This document shows positions 1 through 18,177 of a stretch of DNA of 64,000 nucleotides, piece by piece. The stretch is taken from NCBI GenBank assembly GCA_037179515.1, contig JAXCGZ010007579.1, positions 38,501-102,500 on the forward strand, given 5' to 3'. The DNA is from Halocaridina rubra. Taxonomy: Eukaryota > Arthropoda > Malacostraca > Decapoda > Atyidae. The notes beneath the pieces are model-generated. The model searched no databases. It was not told where the DNA came from and saw only the letters and a list, made by a program, of their open reading frames with translations. Every line of letters starts with the position of its first letter. Position 1 is the stretch's first letter. The position numbers and the translations under genes were made by a program.

Positions 1-1340
1 AAAAAGTGGGAAAGAAAAGGTCCCCTTTTATTATTTGTTTTACCTAGTTTTAAGATAATTTTAAGCGACAACTCAGAGACTCCTTTAAAGATAGTTTTTG
101 AATAAGTGCCTTGGATGAATTGTATGATTTGCACCGATAGTAATAAGTTGTCTTCTGCTTAAATAATATTAGTGTTTTGCTTTAGCATTATCATTGTTTG
201 AATCATGATTTAATCTTTGTGTTCATTAAGTTCTCATATCAGTTTGTCTCTGAATAGGAATTGCACATTGGAATGATGAATGTTTTCTGACTTTTCACAT
301 CGTAACCAATATTTTGTTTCAGGAGTAGTTTTTTAAGGCCTAATTTTAAGACAAATCAATGCCCCATAGTAACGATAGGAAGTTACCATTTATGTTATTG
401 TCTATCGCATTTTAAATGTTCGTACATACTAATGTTCTACATGATTTATCTTTTTACTGTAGCTAACCAACTTTTGTAAATATTTTGAAAAAGGAGAGAA
501 GTAGACACAGTAACGTCATGATCTAAACTAACTTGTGATCTTAATTAGTGTTTAATAATGATTAGTTACACACTGAAATCCTAATGATTAAGGTTAAATT
601 TATTTGTTAAATATAGGAATTCTTAGAAAATAGCTTAAATAATTCGGCCCCATTTCTATTGTAAACTAATGTTAGCTAGGATATGTCCAAGAGCTCTCGA
701 AAAATTAGCCCATGCTTCGACTGAAATAAGAGATATTTCAGTTTTGGTTGGGAGGGATGTCGCATGACTTCCGTCATGCTGAAGCCAGTCCGTCATGCTG
801 AAGCCAGAATCTGAAACTTGTAACAAATCTTGAGGGGTAACGGTTGGTCGAGGGCACAGATATTTTATTACATGCCCTCACTTTTATTGAGTTTTGGGTG
901 CAGACCATGTTTTCCCTTGGGACCACCAAGATTTATGGCTAGGCACCTGGAACTAACGTGGGAGGCTAGAAGTCAAGCGTGAAATAGAATACTCTCCCAA
1001 TTGTTTTCTGCGGTACGGCCAATGTTTGTAGAAAGTGTCAAGGAGATATATGACCGGAACCATGAGACTTAGCATCTGGCATCGAGTACCTGGAGAGGAT
1101 GGGAAAGGCCAGGAAGTTAGCCATTTCCTAAACCACAAGAAACACAAACATGTGGCCCGTACGTATGTACATGCCCTGGAGAGATACCCAATAGCCACGC
1201 TCTGACCTGGAACTTTTCCGTTCTATAGGCTTGTTGAAATAGCTCCTCCCCGGAAATAGGAGGGACTCCACTTCGAACCTGGCGTTGATTTGCAGAACTG
1301 GATGTCACTTGAGTTCATTGGCAGGATTTGATGTCAAGCC
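1..1340. other. unassigned AT-rich DNA
   Basis: I recognise no gene here. Short open frames on the minus strand around 953-1308 have no family signature. A direct repeat of about 18 bp (a copy of CCGTCATGCTGAAGCCAG) sits near 773-808. In the plus strand near 700-770 a short frame contains the residues SVLVGRD, which weakly recalls the protease region of BEL/Pao retroelements, but stop codons follow at once. Confidence 0.4.
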
Positions 1341-1740
1341 ACGCCCTGCCCCTGGGGTATTTCAAGAACCACCCAGGGCAGACACAGTTAGTTAGGACTT
1401 TGCCCGGGGCATGAATAGATCATAGATTGTGATAGTCATAGGGTGGGGGGGCATTGAGGCGTCGAATGTGTTGTACTCTAGAATAAATTAAGATAAAGGA
1501 ACCACTGCTTGTCCATTCTTACCTTGCACCCTTCTGGTACTAATATTAATATAGTGAGAAGAAATCATTACGACAACTGATGACACGTGGTGTAATAGCA
1601 ATTAACTTTACGACAACTTGGTGACGAGCGGTGAGATAACCCAGTCATCTTACAAAGTGGTGAATTCATATGGGATAGTACAAAATCATCCTACAACTTG
1701 TTGGGCAGCGGTAGAATTCATCCTACAGACATATGACAGA
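1341..1740 (+). other. possible LTR-retrotransposon leader with degenerate 41-bp repeats
   Basis: About four degenerate units of roughly 41 bp begin with ACGACAACT or ACAACTTG-like bases near 1571, 1611, 1653 and 1693. The units carry CAACTTGGTGACGAGCGG-like and CAACTTGTTGGGCAGCGG-like cores, and a polyadenylation-type AATAAA lies upstream at about 1482. Text of this kind is typical of the junction between an LTR and the primer-binding/leader region. No gag-pol frame is attached, so this is at best a relic. The retroelement reading is inference. Confidence 0.25.
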
Positions 1741-1799
1741 GGTAGGGTGGGTATGAATAGATTAGTGTTTATTAGAAAAATCATAAAAAAAAAAATAGA

Positions 1800-2371
1800 A
1801 TAAACAAGTAGAGTAGAATAGAATAGGTTAGACACACTGAAAATATCATTCAAAAATGGAACTGCCTCGTGTGTGCCAGTAAGCATGTTGCAGTGTCCCC
1901 TATTCTTATGTTCTTAATATTTTCAGAACACGTGTTTTGCATCCTCCTTCCATTTTCAAATTTGTATCTGGTTTCTGAATGACAAATTTGTTAATAAAAT
2001 GTATCCAATTACTCTCTCTCTCTCTCATATTTCTTTACAAAAAACGAATTAAAACTTAGGTTTATTACCTTTAAAATGAGCACTGTAATGAACGTGATTA
2101 AGACTAAAGCAATAATTGTATTTACATAATAAGATGAAAAATTTCTACCTAATTCCTGTTTAAGAGAGACATTACAAAGGATTCGTGGAAAGGAAATTAA
2201 TTTAACGGTCTTTTAACTCATTAATGTTTTTATTAAAAGTGCATTATTATATTTATCATTTGCTGCCCCAAACGACTCATCAGCTTGTAAAGTAACTGAT
2301 GTATGCGTTCTTTGTAAGACTATTCTCCTTTTAATATAAATATATTCTATATAATGTAAGTGAAATGAAAT
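1800..2371. other. unassigned AT-rich DNA
   Basis: Nothing recognisable is seen apart from a short TC run near 2012-2028. Confidence 0.4.

Positions 2372-2983
<612 letters not shown>

Positions 2984-3039
<56 letters not shown>
2984..3039. repeat. poly(T) tract
   Basis: A T homopolymer of about 56 bp directly follows the R-A 3' end. Its position suggests that the A-rich tail of the retroposed unit has expanded. Confidence 0.9.
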
Positions 3040-3040
<1 letters not shown>

Positions 3041-3104
3041 GCGTTATTCGCGAATTCCGAATTTTTTACTATTATTTTTAGGGGGAGTTATAAAAAGAAC
3101 AGGG

Positions 3105-3171
<67 letters not shown>
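3105..3171. repeat. (TA)n microsatellite
   Basis: This TA tract abuts the left terminus of the Tigger-like element that begins CAGTGCTCCCTC. Confidence 0.95.
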
Positions 3172-3174
<3 letters not shown>

Positions 3175-3385
3175 TGCTCCCTCATTTTTCGCGGGGGTTC
3201 GGTTCCGGGACCCGCCGCGATAGGTGAAAAATCGCGAAGTGGGAGCACCATATTTATTAAAGGTATTTTACATTTATTTTCACCTTTACGATATAAACCC
3301 TCCCTACACTGTTAACAAACCACACTTTACTTTATTAATAACAGCGCGCAAGCGTAAATTTATGTGAACGTGATATTATGAAGAT

Positions 3386-3461
3386 GGAAAAAAAGCATTA
3401 AGAACAAACAGCAAACAAACTTTCAATATAATATCGTCAGAGAAATAGCGTATAGAGTATA

Positions 3462-3501
<40 letters not shown>

Positions 3502-4690
3502 TATATATATTTCATTTAAGTTTCCCATTTACAATACGATATACTTTTTCTTTGTAACGAATTATGAACTTTTTCTTTTTCTCTCAGCTGACTTTATTTA
3601 TGTTAAGATTTCGTGCAACATGGTCGATAGATAGAATAATGTTTAGATCCAAGGAATATCAATAATACTATAATCTTGAAAATTAGATAAACCCCAAATT
3701 GAGTGAGTATATAAATATTTTATGAGTAAGTTGTTGTGCCTGAATAAGCATCAGCTGATATGGAAGAAGCAAAACGCTTTGGTTAGAGGTTCGTTCTCCC
3801 GCATCCTCCTCCTCTTCTACTGCTTAATGCGATCGAATATTATGAAGAGAATTGAAAAAAAGCATTAAGAACAAACAGCAAAGAAACTTGCGATATAATA
3901 TCGTCAGGGAAATAGCGTGCAAGGGTGTATCAGCTGATTCAGAAGTGCCAAAACATTTGCAGATAGACGTTCATTCTCCCGCATCCTCCTCCTCATCTAC
4001 CGTTTAATGCGACTGAAGATTATGAAGAGAATTGAAAAAAAGCATTAAGAACAAACAGCAAACAAACTTTCAATATAATATCATCAGGGAAATAGCGTGC
4101 GAGGGTGTATCAGCTGATACAGAAACGCCAAAACGTTTGCAGATAGAGGTTTGTTCTCCCGCATCCTCCTCCTCTTCTACAGCTTAATGCGGTCGAATAT
4201 TATGAACAGAATAGATAAAAGTATTAAGAACAAACAGCAAACAAACTTTTGATATAATATCGTCAGGGAAATAGCGTGTAGAGTATATATATATATATAT
4301 ATATATATTTCATTTAAGTTTCCCATGTACAGTACGATATACGATTTCTATGTAACGAATTGTATAGTTTTCTTTTACTCTCAGTTGACTTTGTTTACCT
4401 TAAGATTCCGTGCAGCATGGTCGATATGTAAAGAAGACAGAATAATGTTTAGAACCAAGGAATATTAATACTATAATATTGAAAATTAGATAAACCTCAA
4501 ATAGGGTGAGTAAATAAATATTTCATGAGTAAGGTATTGTGCTTGAATAGTGATAAGCATCAGCTGATATGGAAGCGGTAATTGAATATTATGAAAAAAA
4601 TTGAAAGCATTAAGAACAAACAGCAAACAAACTTTCAATATAATATTATCCGGGAAATAGCGTGCGAGGGTGCATTAGCTGATACGGAGG
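3386..4690. repeat. satellite-like higher-order tandem array
   Basis: The anchor text CATTAAGAACAAACAGCAA recurs at about 3396, 3863, 4043, 4222 and 4608, which gives spacings near 467, 180, 179 and 386 bp. A second unit, about 270 bp long and beginning TTTCATTTAAGTTTCCCAT, occurs at about 3511 and 4308. The array is therefore a roughly 180-bp monomer (with ATCAGCTGAT and CCGCATCCTCCTCCTC blocks) interleaved with a longer module. Whether it is transcribed or functional cannot be seen. Confidence 0.75.
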
Positions 4691-5135
4691 CAAACAAACA
4701 AATTTTTATTTCCTTTTTTGTACAATGGTTATTCTTCTAAGATTAAAAGTGACTGATAAGTAGACATGTAATTGAACTAATAAGTAAGAGGGTAATACAT
4801 AGTTAAATTAAATGTAGTTTCCCTATAAAATAATAATGCTGTAATAAAAATGTTAACAATAATGTTAATCATAAAGTAGTAATAATAACACTCGATACAG
4901 TATCGTTATTATCAGCATCATCACCATATTTGTTTTCCTTACAATGAGAATAATTATTTCTTAACTTAGAGATCAGAGAAGTCGATATCAGTTTACATAT
5001 AGAGAGGTCAGTGTTTAGGGAAATTGCATTAAATCATTAAGTTTAGTTTGTGTGTGAGCAGTAACGATTTGTCCAAAAGAAAAGTACAGTATATAGATTG
5101 CCTTTGAAAGATGTGAAGGAGGATGCATTTTTAAG
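4691..5135. other. unassigned interior of Tigger-like element
   Basis: AT-rich DNA without a recognisable frame, between the tandem array and the R-A copy. Confidence 0.4.
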
Positions 5136-5139
5136 ATGG

Positions 5140-5325
5140 CTCATGGCACCAGCTACACTAAATATTCTTGAATATTAATTACACATCTTTTATAATCCCT
5201 TCACATCTGACAGGTCATTACACTCTCCAGCTCTGTTTCTCTTTATTTTATATATTCTTTGTGCCCAGGCCCGATAAAGGCTGTTTTATTTTAATATTTT
5301 TTGGCCCTTCCTGGTATCACAATCA
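5140..5325 (+). repeat. R-A SINE-like copy
   Basis: It contains CACATCTTTTATAATCCCTT, CTGACAGGTCATTACACTCT, GGCCCGATAAAGGCTG and an end like GGCCCTTCCTGGTATCACAA, in the same order as at 7020, 31665 and 46380. No pol III box is evident. The 3' end resembles that of LINE-C. Confidence 0.75.
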
Positions 5326-5409
5326 TTAATTATTTTTTTCCCTCCTCGCCAAAAAAATCTGCAATGCACTGAATTCGTGGTAGGTGAATTGCGATATAGC
5401 GGGGGATTA

Positions 5410-7015
<1,606 letters not shown>

Positions 7016-7019
7016 CCTC

Positions 7020-7240
7020 GAGCCCATATTAAGCCTTCCTTCAGCTACAGTTCTTTTTCTATGCCTATATCAACACCAAATATTCTTGGATATTTGTTAC
7101 ACATATCTTATTATTCCTTCACATCTGACAAGTCACAACACTCCCCATATATGTTTCTCATTATTTTTATTTTCTTCATACTCAGGCCCGATGAGGGAAA
7201 TTTTTTTTCTTTTTTGCCCGTCCTGGTGTCACAAGCACCT
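7020..7240 (+). repeat. R-A SINE-like copy, longer 5' part
   Basis: This copy shows the fuller 5' part, with TTCTTTTTCTATGCCTATAT and an ATATTCTTGGATAT block. The shared body (TTCACATCTGACAAGTCA, then CAGGCCCGATGAGGG) follows, with the 3' end GCCCGTCCTGGTGTCACAAG. The same 5' block appears in the minus-strand copies near 38250 and 43600, so the unit is at least about 215 bp. Confidence 0.8.
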
Positions 7241-8141
7241 GCAAATCCCATTAGATGTCATTTCTGGGATTGATCCTTGTGAAGGTGATCATAATCCTAA
7301 GTTACAGTGGTTTGATTAGGTTACACTAAAATGTGATTTTTCTCATACTTTTCTGTAAAAATATAATCGATTTTGATAACCATATCCAACAGATATAAGG
7401 GAATATTGCTATCTACAAAACTGCTCATTTACAACGAAAATCGATCATACCACATAAAAAGCCTTATAATATCCAATTTCACCGTACAAATTAGCCATGA
7501 GTTTCAGCTTCATAATTATAAGGTTGAAGAGAGACAAAAGTATCAATATAGATGTAGTGAAGGTAATTATGTATCCAAACCTCACAAATTACTATTATCA
7601 TGAGCCAAGCAACAAGTCCAGCTGGAATAAGTCAAAGACTATATATATAGTTTGTTTAAAATGAATTCATACGAATCTGCACTTAATTTTCTTCAGAATA
7701 CGCCTTTAGTGGTAGGTGTCGAGGGCCTGTTCCCCAAAATTTGGGTAGGATCACCAACTGCACAGTAGGTCAAGTTTGGAGGTATATTACTGTATATGCT
7801 TGTTCAGCTAAAAAAATCCAGATTGAAACATTCATTCCTACTAAGTTAAGTTTTTACAATTTCACCCATCTCTCTTTGGAAGTGGAAGTCATGTTTTTTT
7901 ATTCATTCTGATATGTTTTGAAAGAATTTGATCTTCGAACCCGTAGGAAATAACTTAACTTATAATACTAAGACTTACTTAAACAAAATTATATAATCAG
8001 AGATGAGACGGGTGTAATAGTAAAAAAAAAAAAATAAATACCCTCATTACTATTATGTAAGGGGGCAAGTTTTTCTCCAAAACGGTTCTTTAAATTTATT
8101 TCTGAAATTCCAGTAAAAATAAGGATATTCATTTTGAATTA
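7241..8141. other. unassigned DNA
   Basis: No gene or repeat family is recognised. Confidence 0.4.

Positions 8142-9783
<1,642 letters not shown>

Positions 9784-9850
<67 letters not shown>
9784..9850. repeat. (TA)n microsatellite joining two inverted 3' ends
   Basis: The tract lies between the 3' end of the plus-strand R-B copy and the 3' end of a minus-strand LINE relic. Confidence 0.9.
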
Positions 9851-9852
<2 letters not shown>

Positions 9853-10700
9853 GTTCGCAGTCCTCATAAGAAGGTGGCCGAGTCAAAGCACACATTCACC
9901 AAAAGTTAATACACCTTCATCACTCCTCTTGGCTTCTTGGGGATAAAGGACTGCCAAAATCCTCCACCACCTTGCTTGGGTCTTCCACGGGGTAAGTGGG
10001 TAAGATTTATTTGTCATGAGGCTCGATAGCCTAAGCTGGTTTACACCCACCCCTTCATCTCATGGCAGTCCCCCACACCTACCCATCCCAATTGACTGTT
10101 GGCGAGTGTGAGTATCCCTTTGGCCCATAGCACCCAAAATAATTTTATGTCATGTCACTCCTGTTTCTTGTAGTTTCTTTTCTGCTCCATTTATATACCA
10201 CATGCATCCAATGCTTTTTTCACCCATCCATCTCATTCTGGGTCTTCCTTTCGGCCATACTCCTCTTACTTTGGCTCTCCTTAATTTTTTTACTAGCTGC
10301 TCATTTATTCTCTCCATATGTCCAAACTATTTCAACGCTCTCTGGTCTAACTTATCTGACATCCTTTTTGACAACACCCGCTCTCCACCTCTCTTTTCCA
10401 TTTCTCAGTTTATCATTATTCTCAAACACCTTATCTCCATATCATTAAACTTTTTCTTTTCATCCTCACTTCCAATCCAATCCTCTGCTCCATATAATGC
10501 TGTCAGCACAATCACTCCTTCATATCCTTTTTTTTTCATTCGTTCATAAATACCTGTTCCTCATCACACATATCTTCCCACTTAGACATTTACTTGCTAC
10601 CTTCAGTCTGTGACTCACCTCCACATCCACTCATCCATTCACTGCTACAAATACTTAAAACTCTCAACCCTCACAATCTGCCAACATTATTAACACTCCT
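9851..10700 (-). pseudogene. decayed RTE-like LINE 3' region
   Basis: On the minus strand near 10480-10520 the residues TALYGAEDW are readable, followed by KKKFNDMEIRCLR. Near 10240 the frame reads PKGRPRMRWM. These motifs match the region after the RT domain in RTE-type LINEs and parallel YGAETWA and RRRRGRPKRRW in the LINE-B copy at 27816-28851. Several stops and frameshifts break the frame, so no protein is made. The element's 3' end (GTGCTTTGACTCGGCCACC in minus orientation) reaches the (TA)n at 9850. Confidence 0.6.
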
Positions 10701-11200
10701 CGTGCATCTCATGACTTTACTTTAATCAGCTTTCACCTGAACTCACGCAGTCGCTCTTATCATTTTTTACTAACTCATGTAAAACTCTTGACGATATTCA
10801 AAGAACTTCCTCTTATTCCATACTCGTACAATTGCAAGACTCCACAACACCTATCAAACTTGTCAGACGACTTCTCCAAGTTCATTGAGTACAAGTGTGT
10901 GCCCTTACCTTTCTCCAGGAACTTTGCACTAATAATATAGTAATATTGTTTTATATCATCTGAAGTTAAGGATTCATTGAGCAATACCGTTTCTTTTCCT
11001 TTTCTAGTCGAATACCAATAATAATCAACTATTAATACACTAAAGAATAACATCAAATATGAAATATTGAGATTTCTTACAATCTATCAAGCTAAGTATC
11101 ATGATTTTCTGGCCTTCATTTTCAGTGTATCATACCCTACTAATTTAAAACCAGTTAATACACCAATCTTGTTTTTCAAGACTCAAGTGTAGGGAAGAAC
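10701..11200. other. unassigned DNA
   Basis: No gene or repeat family is recognised. Confidence 0.4.
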
Positions 11201-11398
11201 TTACCTGATTGTGTTCATGAGAAAGATTCCTGGTGCTCGAAACTCCCGTCTCCGTGTCGGTTTCATATTTTAACCTTAGAACTATGAATGCATTTAGCAT
11301 TTACAGTTTCCTCACTCACCCAATTCCAATTACTAACTATTTGTAATTAAAAAAATACTTACATTCTGCAAGCTAGTTTTTCTTACGACGCCTCAATC
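11201..11398 (-). mobile_element. LINE-A 3' fragment
   Basis: Complementary text matches the LINE-A 3' end. It contains TACCTGATTGTGTTCATGAG, then AACTCCCGTCTCCG, then CCAATTCCAATTACTAACTA, as in the copy at 39450-39600. It is diverged and carries only the C-terminal codons and the 3' UTR. Confidence 0.7.
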
Positions 11399-14101
<2,703 letters not shown>

Positions 14102-14341
14102 TTACCCCAGTTATTCGCGCTTCCTGGTTCGCTTTCTCACTCTATCGCGTTTTTGGGGGGATAAATTATTACTTTATTTCATGGGTATATCCAAAAATAT
14201 TAAAATATAAAAAAAAAAATTCTCAGTATTTTCATTTTTTTTTTATTGAAAAAAACATATTTCATTATCTAATTGATAAAAAAAAATTATTTCCCAGCCT
14301 ACGAATAATAAAACAGTAAAAAATAGTAAAAAACATAAATG

Positions 14342-15100
14342 TAGATAGATAGATAGATACGTTTATTGACCACCTCTTTTGAAAAGTACAGTATAATCTT
14401 TACAAAAGGAATATTTGGTCCAAATTACAGTGAATAAATACAATAGATTTTGTACAATCATCAAATAAGTAGATGAATTTTAAATTAATATACATTGTAC
14501 TAATAACTGAATGATATACGTACGTATATCATAAAGACTATACACGCAACTGCTTCTCTTAAATTTTTACTTGTGTTTTTGAGTGACTAAGTGCTTAGTG
14601 GAAAACTTTACCATAATTTCTGTAAATCTGAAATCCTGCAGAGTATTGTGAGTACAAAACTTATATTTGTTGTATGACGAGACTGTCCAAAATATTAAAG
14701 GAAAAAAATTGAGAACATTTTCGTGAGGGGAGAGAGAAGCTGCTGTCCAGTTCTGCCTTGAAGGAAATTTAGAAGAGTTGCCAGAGGTGAGGCCATCACA
14801 TCACATTACCTAATTTTTTGTGTAAACTGGGGAAAGCTCTTAAGCCGTTTACCTGATCCTGTGGTTTCATATATTGTTAAAATCAGTATCCTTCCCATCT
14901 ATATTAACTTGTTAGTTAGTTTGATACACGAAATAATTGAATAATTAAAAAAAAAAAATACCAAATATCCACCTGTCAACAGTACTGAGTTAAGTTGCCA
15001 AGTAGTACAGCTGTCTTATTTTCTTCATTTTTTTGCTTTTCTTTTAGCTTTCTCTTTTACTATTTTTTTATTTTGTATATATATTGAGTTAAATGTAAAG
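14342..15100 (-). mobile_element. unidentified retroposon relic, 3' end with (CTAT)n tail
   Basis: In minus orientation the segment ends with an AATAAA polyadenylation signal (about 14361-14366) and a (CTAT)n tail at 14342-14359. That is the usual layout of a LINE or SINE 3' end. I do not recognise the body. It lies inside the split Tigger-like element next to LINE-A copies. Confidence 0.35.
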
Positions 15101-16617
15101 TCATAAAGCTACAGGTCCTGATGACATATCCCCTCATGTGCTTAAAAAATGCGCAAACACAATATCAGTGGCACTAAGTATCATATTTAAGGAGTCACTG
15201 GAGTCAGGGGAGATTCCAAGATGCTGGAAACAAGCAAATGTGATACCTATCTTCAAAAAGGGAAGGAGGGATACGGCTCTGAACTATAGACCAGTTTCCT
15301 TGACCAGCATAGTTTGCAAAGTTATGGAGAAACTACTAAGGAAACATATCTCTCTTCACTTGGAATCCTTCAACTTTTTGTCAGTGAGGCAACATGGCTT
15401 CAGAGAAGGTAGATCAACAGTAACAAACTTATTAGAATTTTATGATAAGGTAAGCCAAATCTTACAGGAAAGAGAGGGCTGGGCATATTCCTAGACTTCC
15501 AGAAAGCGTTTGACACTGTTCCACATGGGAGACTTATTAGGAAGCTGCAATCAATGGCTAGAATAGGTGGAAATGTTTTGGAATGGATAAAAACTTACTT
15601 AGAAGGAAGGGAACAGAGGGTTAGAGTAAGACACTCAGTGTCTGAATGGAGAAGAGTTAGTAGTGGAGTTCCACAGGGTTCAGTTTTAGGGCCACTTTTG
15701 TTCCTTGTATATGTAAATGACCTACCAGAGTCTGTAAATTCATTCATGAATATGTTTGCAGATGATGCAAAGATTGTGAAGAAAGTAAAAAACGAGAACA
15801 ATGGTAGAGAACTTCAGGAGGATCTAAATAATCTGCATGAGTGGTCAGAAAAGTGGCTAATGAAATTCAATACTTCAAAATGTACGGTAATGAGAATGGG
15901 TACAAGTGCAAGAAGGCCCAAGCTTGACTACTCGGTGGCTGGAGTACAACTTCAAGAGACAGAAAATGAGAGAGACCTAGGAGTAAACATACTGGCAGAT
16001 TTGTCTCCAGAAATACATATAAATGGCATAGTAAGGGCAGCATATGCATTCTTATCAAATGTAAGGGTAGCCTTCAGGCACATGGACAAGGAAATGTTCA
16101 GAAATATTTATGTAACCTATGTGAGGCCAAAACTCGAATATGCAGCCCCCTTTTAGAATCCGCACTTGAAAAAGCACATAGCTAAGCTTGAAAAAGTTTA
16201 GACATGCCACGAAACTGGTGCCAGAAATACGCAATCTCAGTTTTGATGAAAGGCTAAGGGAATTAGACTTACCATCACTCGAAGCTAGAAGAGTGAGGGG
16301 GGGATATGGTGACAGTCTTTAAATTCCTTCATGGTTATGATAGAGTGGATAGGGATCGATATTTTGATATGGCTGGCTCTAGAACTAGAGGTCATAGTTT
16401 GAAGCTTCGTAAGAAAACTTCTTTGCAGGATGTAAGGAATTACTTTTTCAGTGTAAGAGTAGTTGATAATTGGAATTGGCTAAGCGAGGAGGTAGTTAAT
16501 GCTATCTCAATCCATAGTTTTAAGGACAGGTATGATAAGTATCACTAAGTCTAAAATGGAACCGATGAGGAGACGGGAATCTACGAGCTTTGGGCTCTTT
16601 CCCGTAAACACAATTAG

Positions 16618-16622
<5 letters not shown>
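15101..16622 (+). pseudogene. LINE-A copy, 5'-truncated, RT broken
   Basis: This copy starts within the RT domain at CATAAAGCTACAGGTCCTGA and runs to the family 3' end, ending in poly(A) (16624-16656). RT motifs are readable: FLDFQKAFDTVPH (frame lost upstream of it), SSGVPQGSVLGPLL and MFADDAKI. A 7-base deletion near 15485 breaks the frame relative to the sister copies, a TAG stops it at 16156, and small insertions follow near 16197 and 16298. The non-LTR RT would prime on nicked DNA; this copy cannot encode it. Confidence 0.85.
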
Positions 16623-16658
<36 letters not shown>

Positions 16659-16977
16659 AATAAATAAAAAAAGTGAGTTTATCAGTTAGGAAGAATATAT
16701 AGCAGAAACAGGTGGGCGCCTCCTCAGACACAAATTCGAATTTTCCTTCAGGTTTGACTTTTGTTTTGTTGCATTTTTTTTTTCTTTTTATCTTTAAATT
16801 ACCATGGTCAAGTTTTTAAGTTAAGATGTGTGTTACCAGAAAAGAGATAAACTGAGTCACTAAATAGCACTTATATGGAGATATAAAAATTCTGTGTGAA
16901 GCTTAAATAAAAGTTTTTCTCTTTTTTTTCCTCTTTCTCTTCTTCTTTCTATATTCTGTGAGAGGGAGAACATAAAA
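16623..16977. other. poly(A) tail and possible LINE-A 5' UTR
   Basis: An A-rich tail lies at 16624-16672. The DNA up to the ORF1 start at 16978 is pyrimidine-rich near 16910-16950 and is probably the 5' UTR of the next LINE-A copy. This rests on position only. Confidence 0.35.
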
Positions 16978-17883
16978 ATGAGGCCATCTCTGTCCCAAAC
17001 CTCCCCCATCCATGGGTCGGTAGGAGGGGTAGCCATTAGGAGACTTAAACAGAAAATCAAGAATTTAGAGGCAATGGTTATAAGCCTTGATGAAAAAATT
17101 CGGAATATGGATGGAGAAATGAAAGAGAATGAAACACTCAGAGAGCAAATAAGATCTTTGGAGGAAGCAAATAAAGCACAAAGGCAGGAGAGACAGGAAC
17201 TAGAAAAAAGAATAAAGAAACTGGAAGGGGAAAAGAGTCAACTAGAATCTAGAATTTCTAAACAAGAAGATAAAAACAAACAGCTGAATGACAACCTAAA
17301 GGAATTAGATGTTAGTTCACTGCTCTCTTCTGAGAGAGACAAGATTGCTGCTTGGAATGTCCAGATTAAGGAAAACATTGAACAGTTCAGAAAAGAGTTC
17401 CAGGAGCTGAATATGGAAACTGATGGCATGAAAACTTCCTTTGCTGATGCACTAAAGGGGAATGTGGCAGTAAAGGAGGCTGTAAAGGTGGTGGCACTGG
17501 AAAACATACAAACAGTTGACTATAAAGAGACAGTAATCGAAAAAATGAAAGACGTTGTGATGGAAAGGGCAAACCCACTCATCAGACAGGCACTTGATAA
17601 GGAGAAGACAGTGGTAATCTCAGGCATAAGCGAATCCCAGGAGCCAACATGGCAGGGGAGACTTGAAGAAAATAAAGCTAGGGTTGTAGACCTGATAAGA
17701 AAGCTTGGAGTAGTATGTGGTCCTGAGGATATTGTAAACATACACCAACTAGGTAAATATTCGAGGGAAGGAAAGCCGAGACCAACAAAAGTAACCTTTG
17801 AGAGAGGGGAAACATGTAGGGAAATATTGTTGAGAAAAAAAGAGTCTAAAAGACCTTCAAGAATTCAAAGAAGTGTTCATTAG
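16978..17883 (+). CDS. LINE-A ORF1, coiled-coil protein
   Basis: An intact 301-residue frame. Residues about 20-150 are rich in E, K, Q and L with heptad-like spacing (NLEAMVISLDEKIRNMDGEM and EANKAQRQERQELEKR), which indicates a coiled coil. The second half holds VVISGISESQEPTWQGR and GPEDIVNIHQLGKY, then KVTFERGETCREILLRK, an arrangement like the RNA-binding C-terminal region of ORF1 proteins in CR1/L2-type LINEs. The likely role is RNA binding and trimerisation in the retrotransposition particle. ORF1 continues in a shifted frame after 17883 (from about 17873), so a frameshift may have cut the original protein. Start chosen at the first ATG before the coiled coil. Confidence 0.75.
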   Translation: MRPSLSQTSPIHGSVGGVAIRRLKQKIKNLEAMVISLDEKIRNMDGEMKENETLREQIRSLEEANKAQRQERQELEKRIKKLEGEKSQLESRISKQEDKNKQLNDNLKELDVSSLLSSERDKIAAWNVQIKENIEQFRKEFQELNMETDGMKTSFADALKGNVAVKEAVKVVALENIQTVDYKETVIEKMKDVVMERANPLIRQALDKEKTVVISGISESQEPTWQGRLEENKARVVDLIRKLGVVCGPEDIVNIHQLGKYSREGKPRPTKVTFERGETCREILLRKKESKRPSRIQRSVH

Positions 17884-18063
17884 ACGATACAGAACACAGG
17901 AAGAGATGGGAAAGATCAAAAACTTGCTGCAAGAGGCAAGAAGGTTAAATGATGAAAGAAATGAAGAACAGAAGAAAAATTTTCATTACAGAGTTCTTCC
18001 AGACAAAGGGGAGATAAAGAAGATAATGACAGAAGATCAGGGGATGGGGCCTCATTAAGATCA

Positions 18064-18172
18064 GGAGAAATGGAACCGATCAGGAAAAATGGGACCGATC
18101 AGGAGACGGGAAGATACGAGCTTTGGGCTCTTTCCCGTAAACACAATTAGGTAATCACAATTAGGTAATCAC
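18064..18172 (+). mobile_element. LINE-A 3'-tail-only insertion
   Basis: About 100 bp between ORF1 and the EN domain is a LINE-A 3' end: GGAACCGATCAGGA (partly doubled), GAGACGGGAAGATACGAGC, GGGCTCTTTCCCG and two tail units of AATTAGGTAATCAC. It looks like a severely 5'-truncated insertion, or alternatively a duplicated 3' end. Confidence 0.6.
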
Positions 18173-18177
18173 ACAAA

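Noticed and set aside
700..830. Frame with SVLVGRD resembling a BEL/Pao protease region
   Set aside because: Too short; stops follow immediately and no neighbouring pol motifs are visible.
953..1308. Two overlapping minus-strand frames of 60-80 codons
   Set aside because: No motif, no splice context and no repeat family match by eye.
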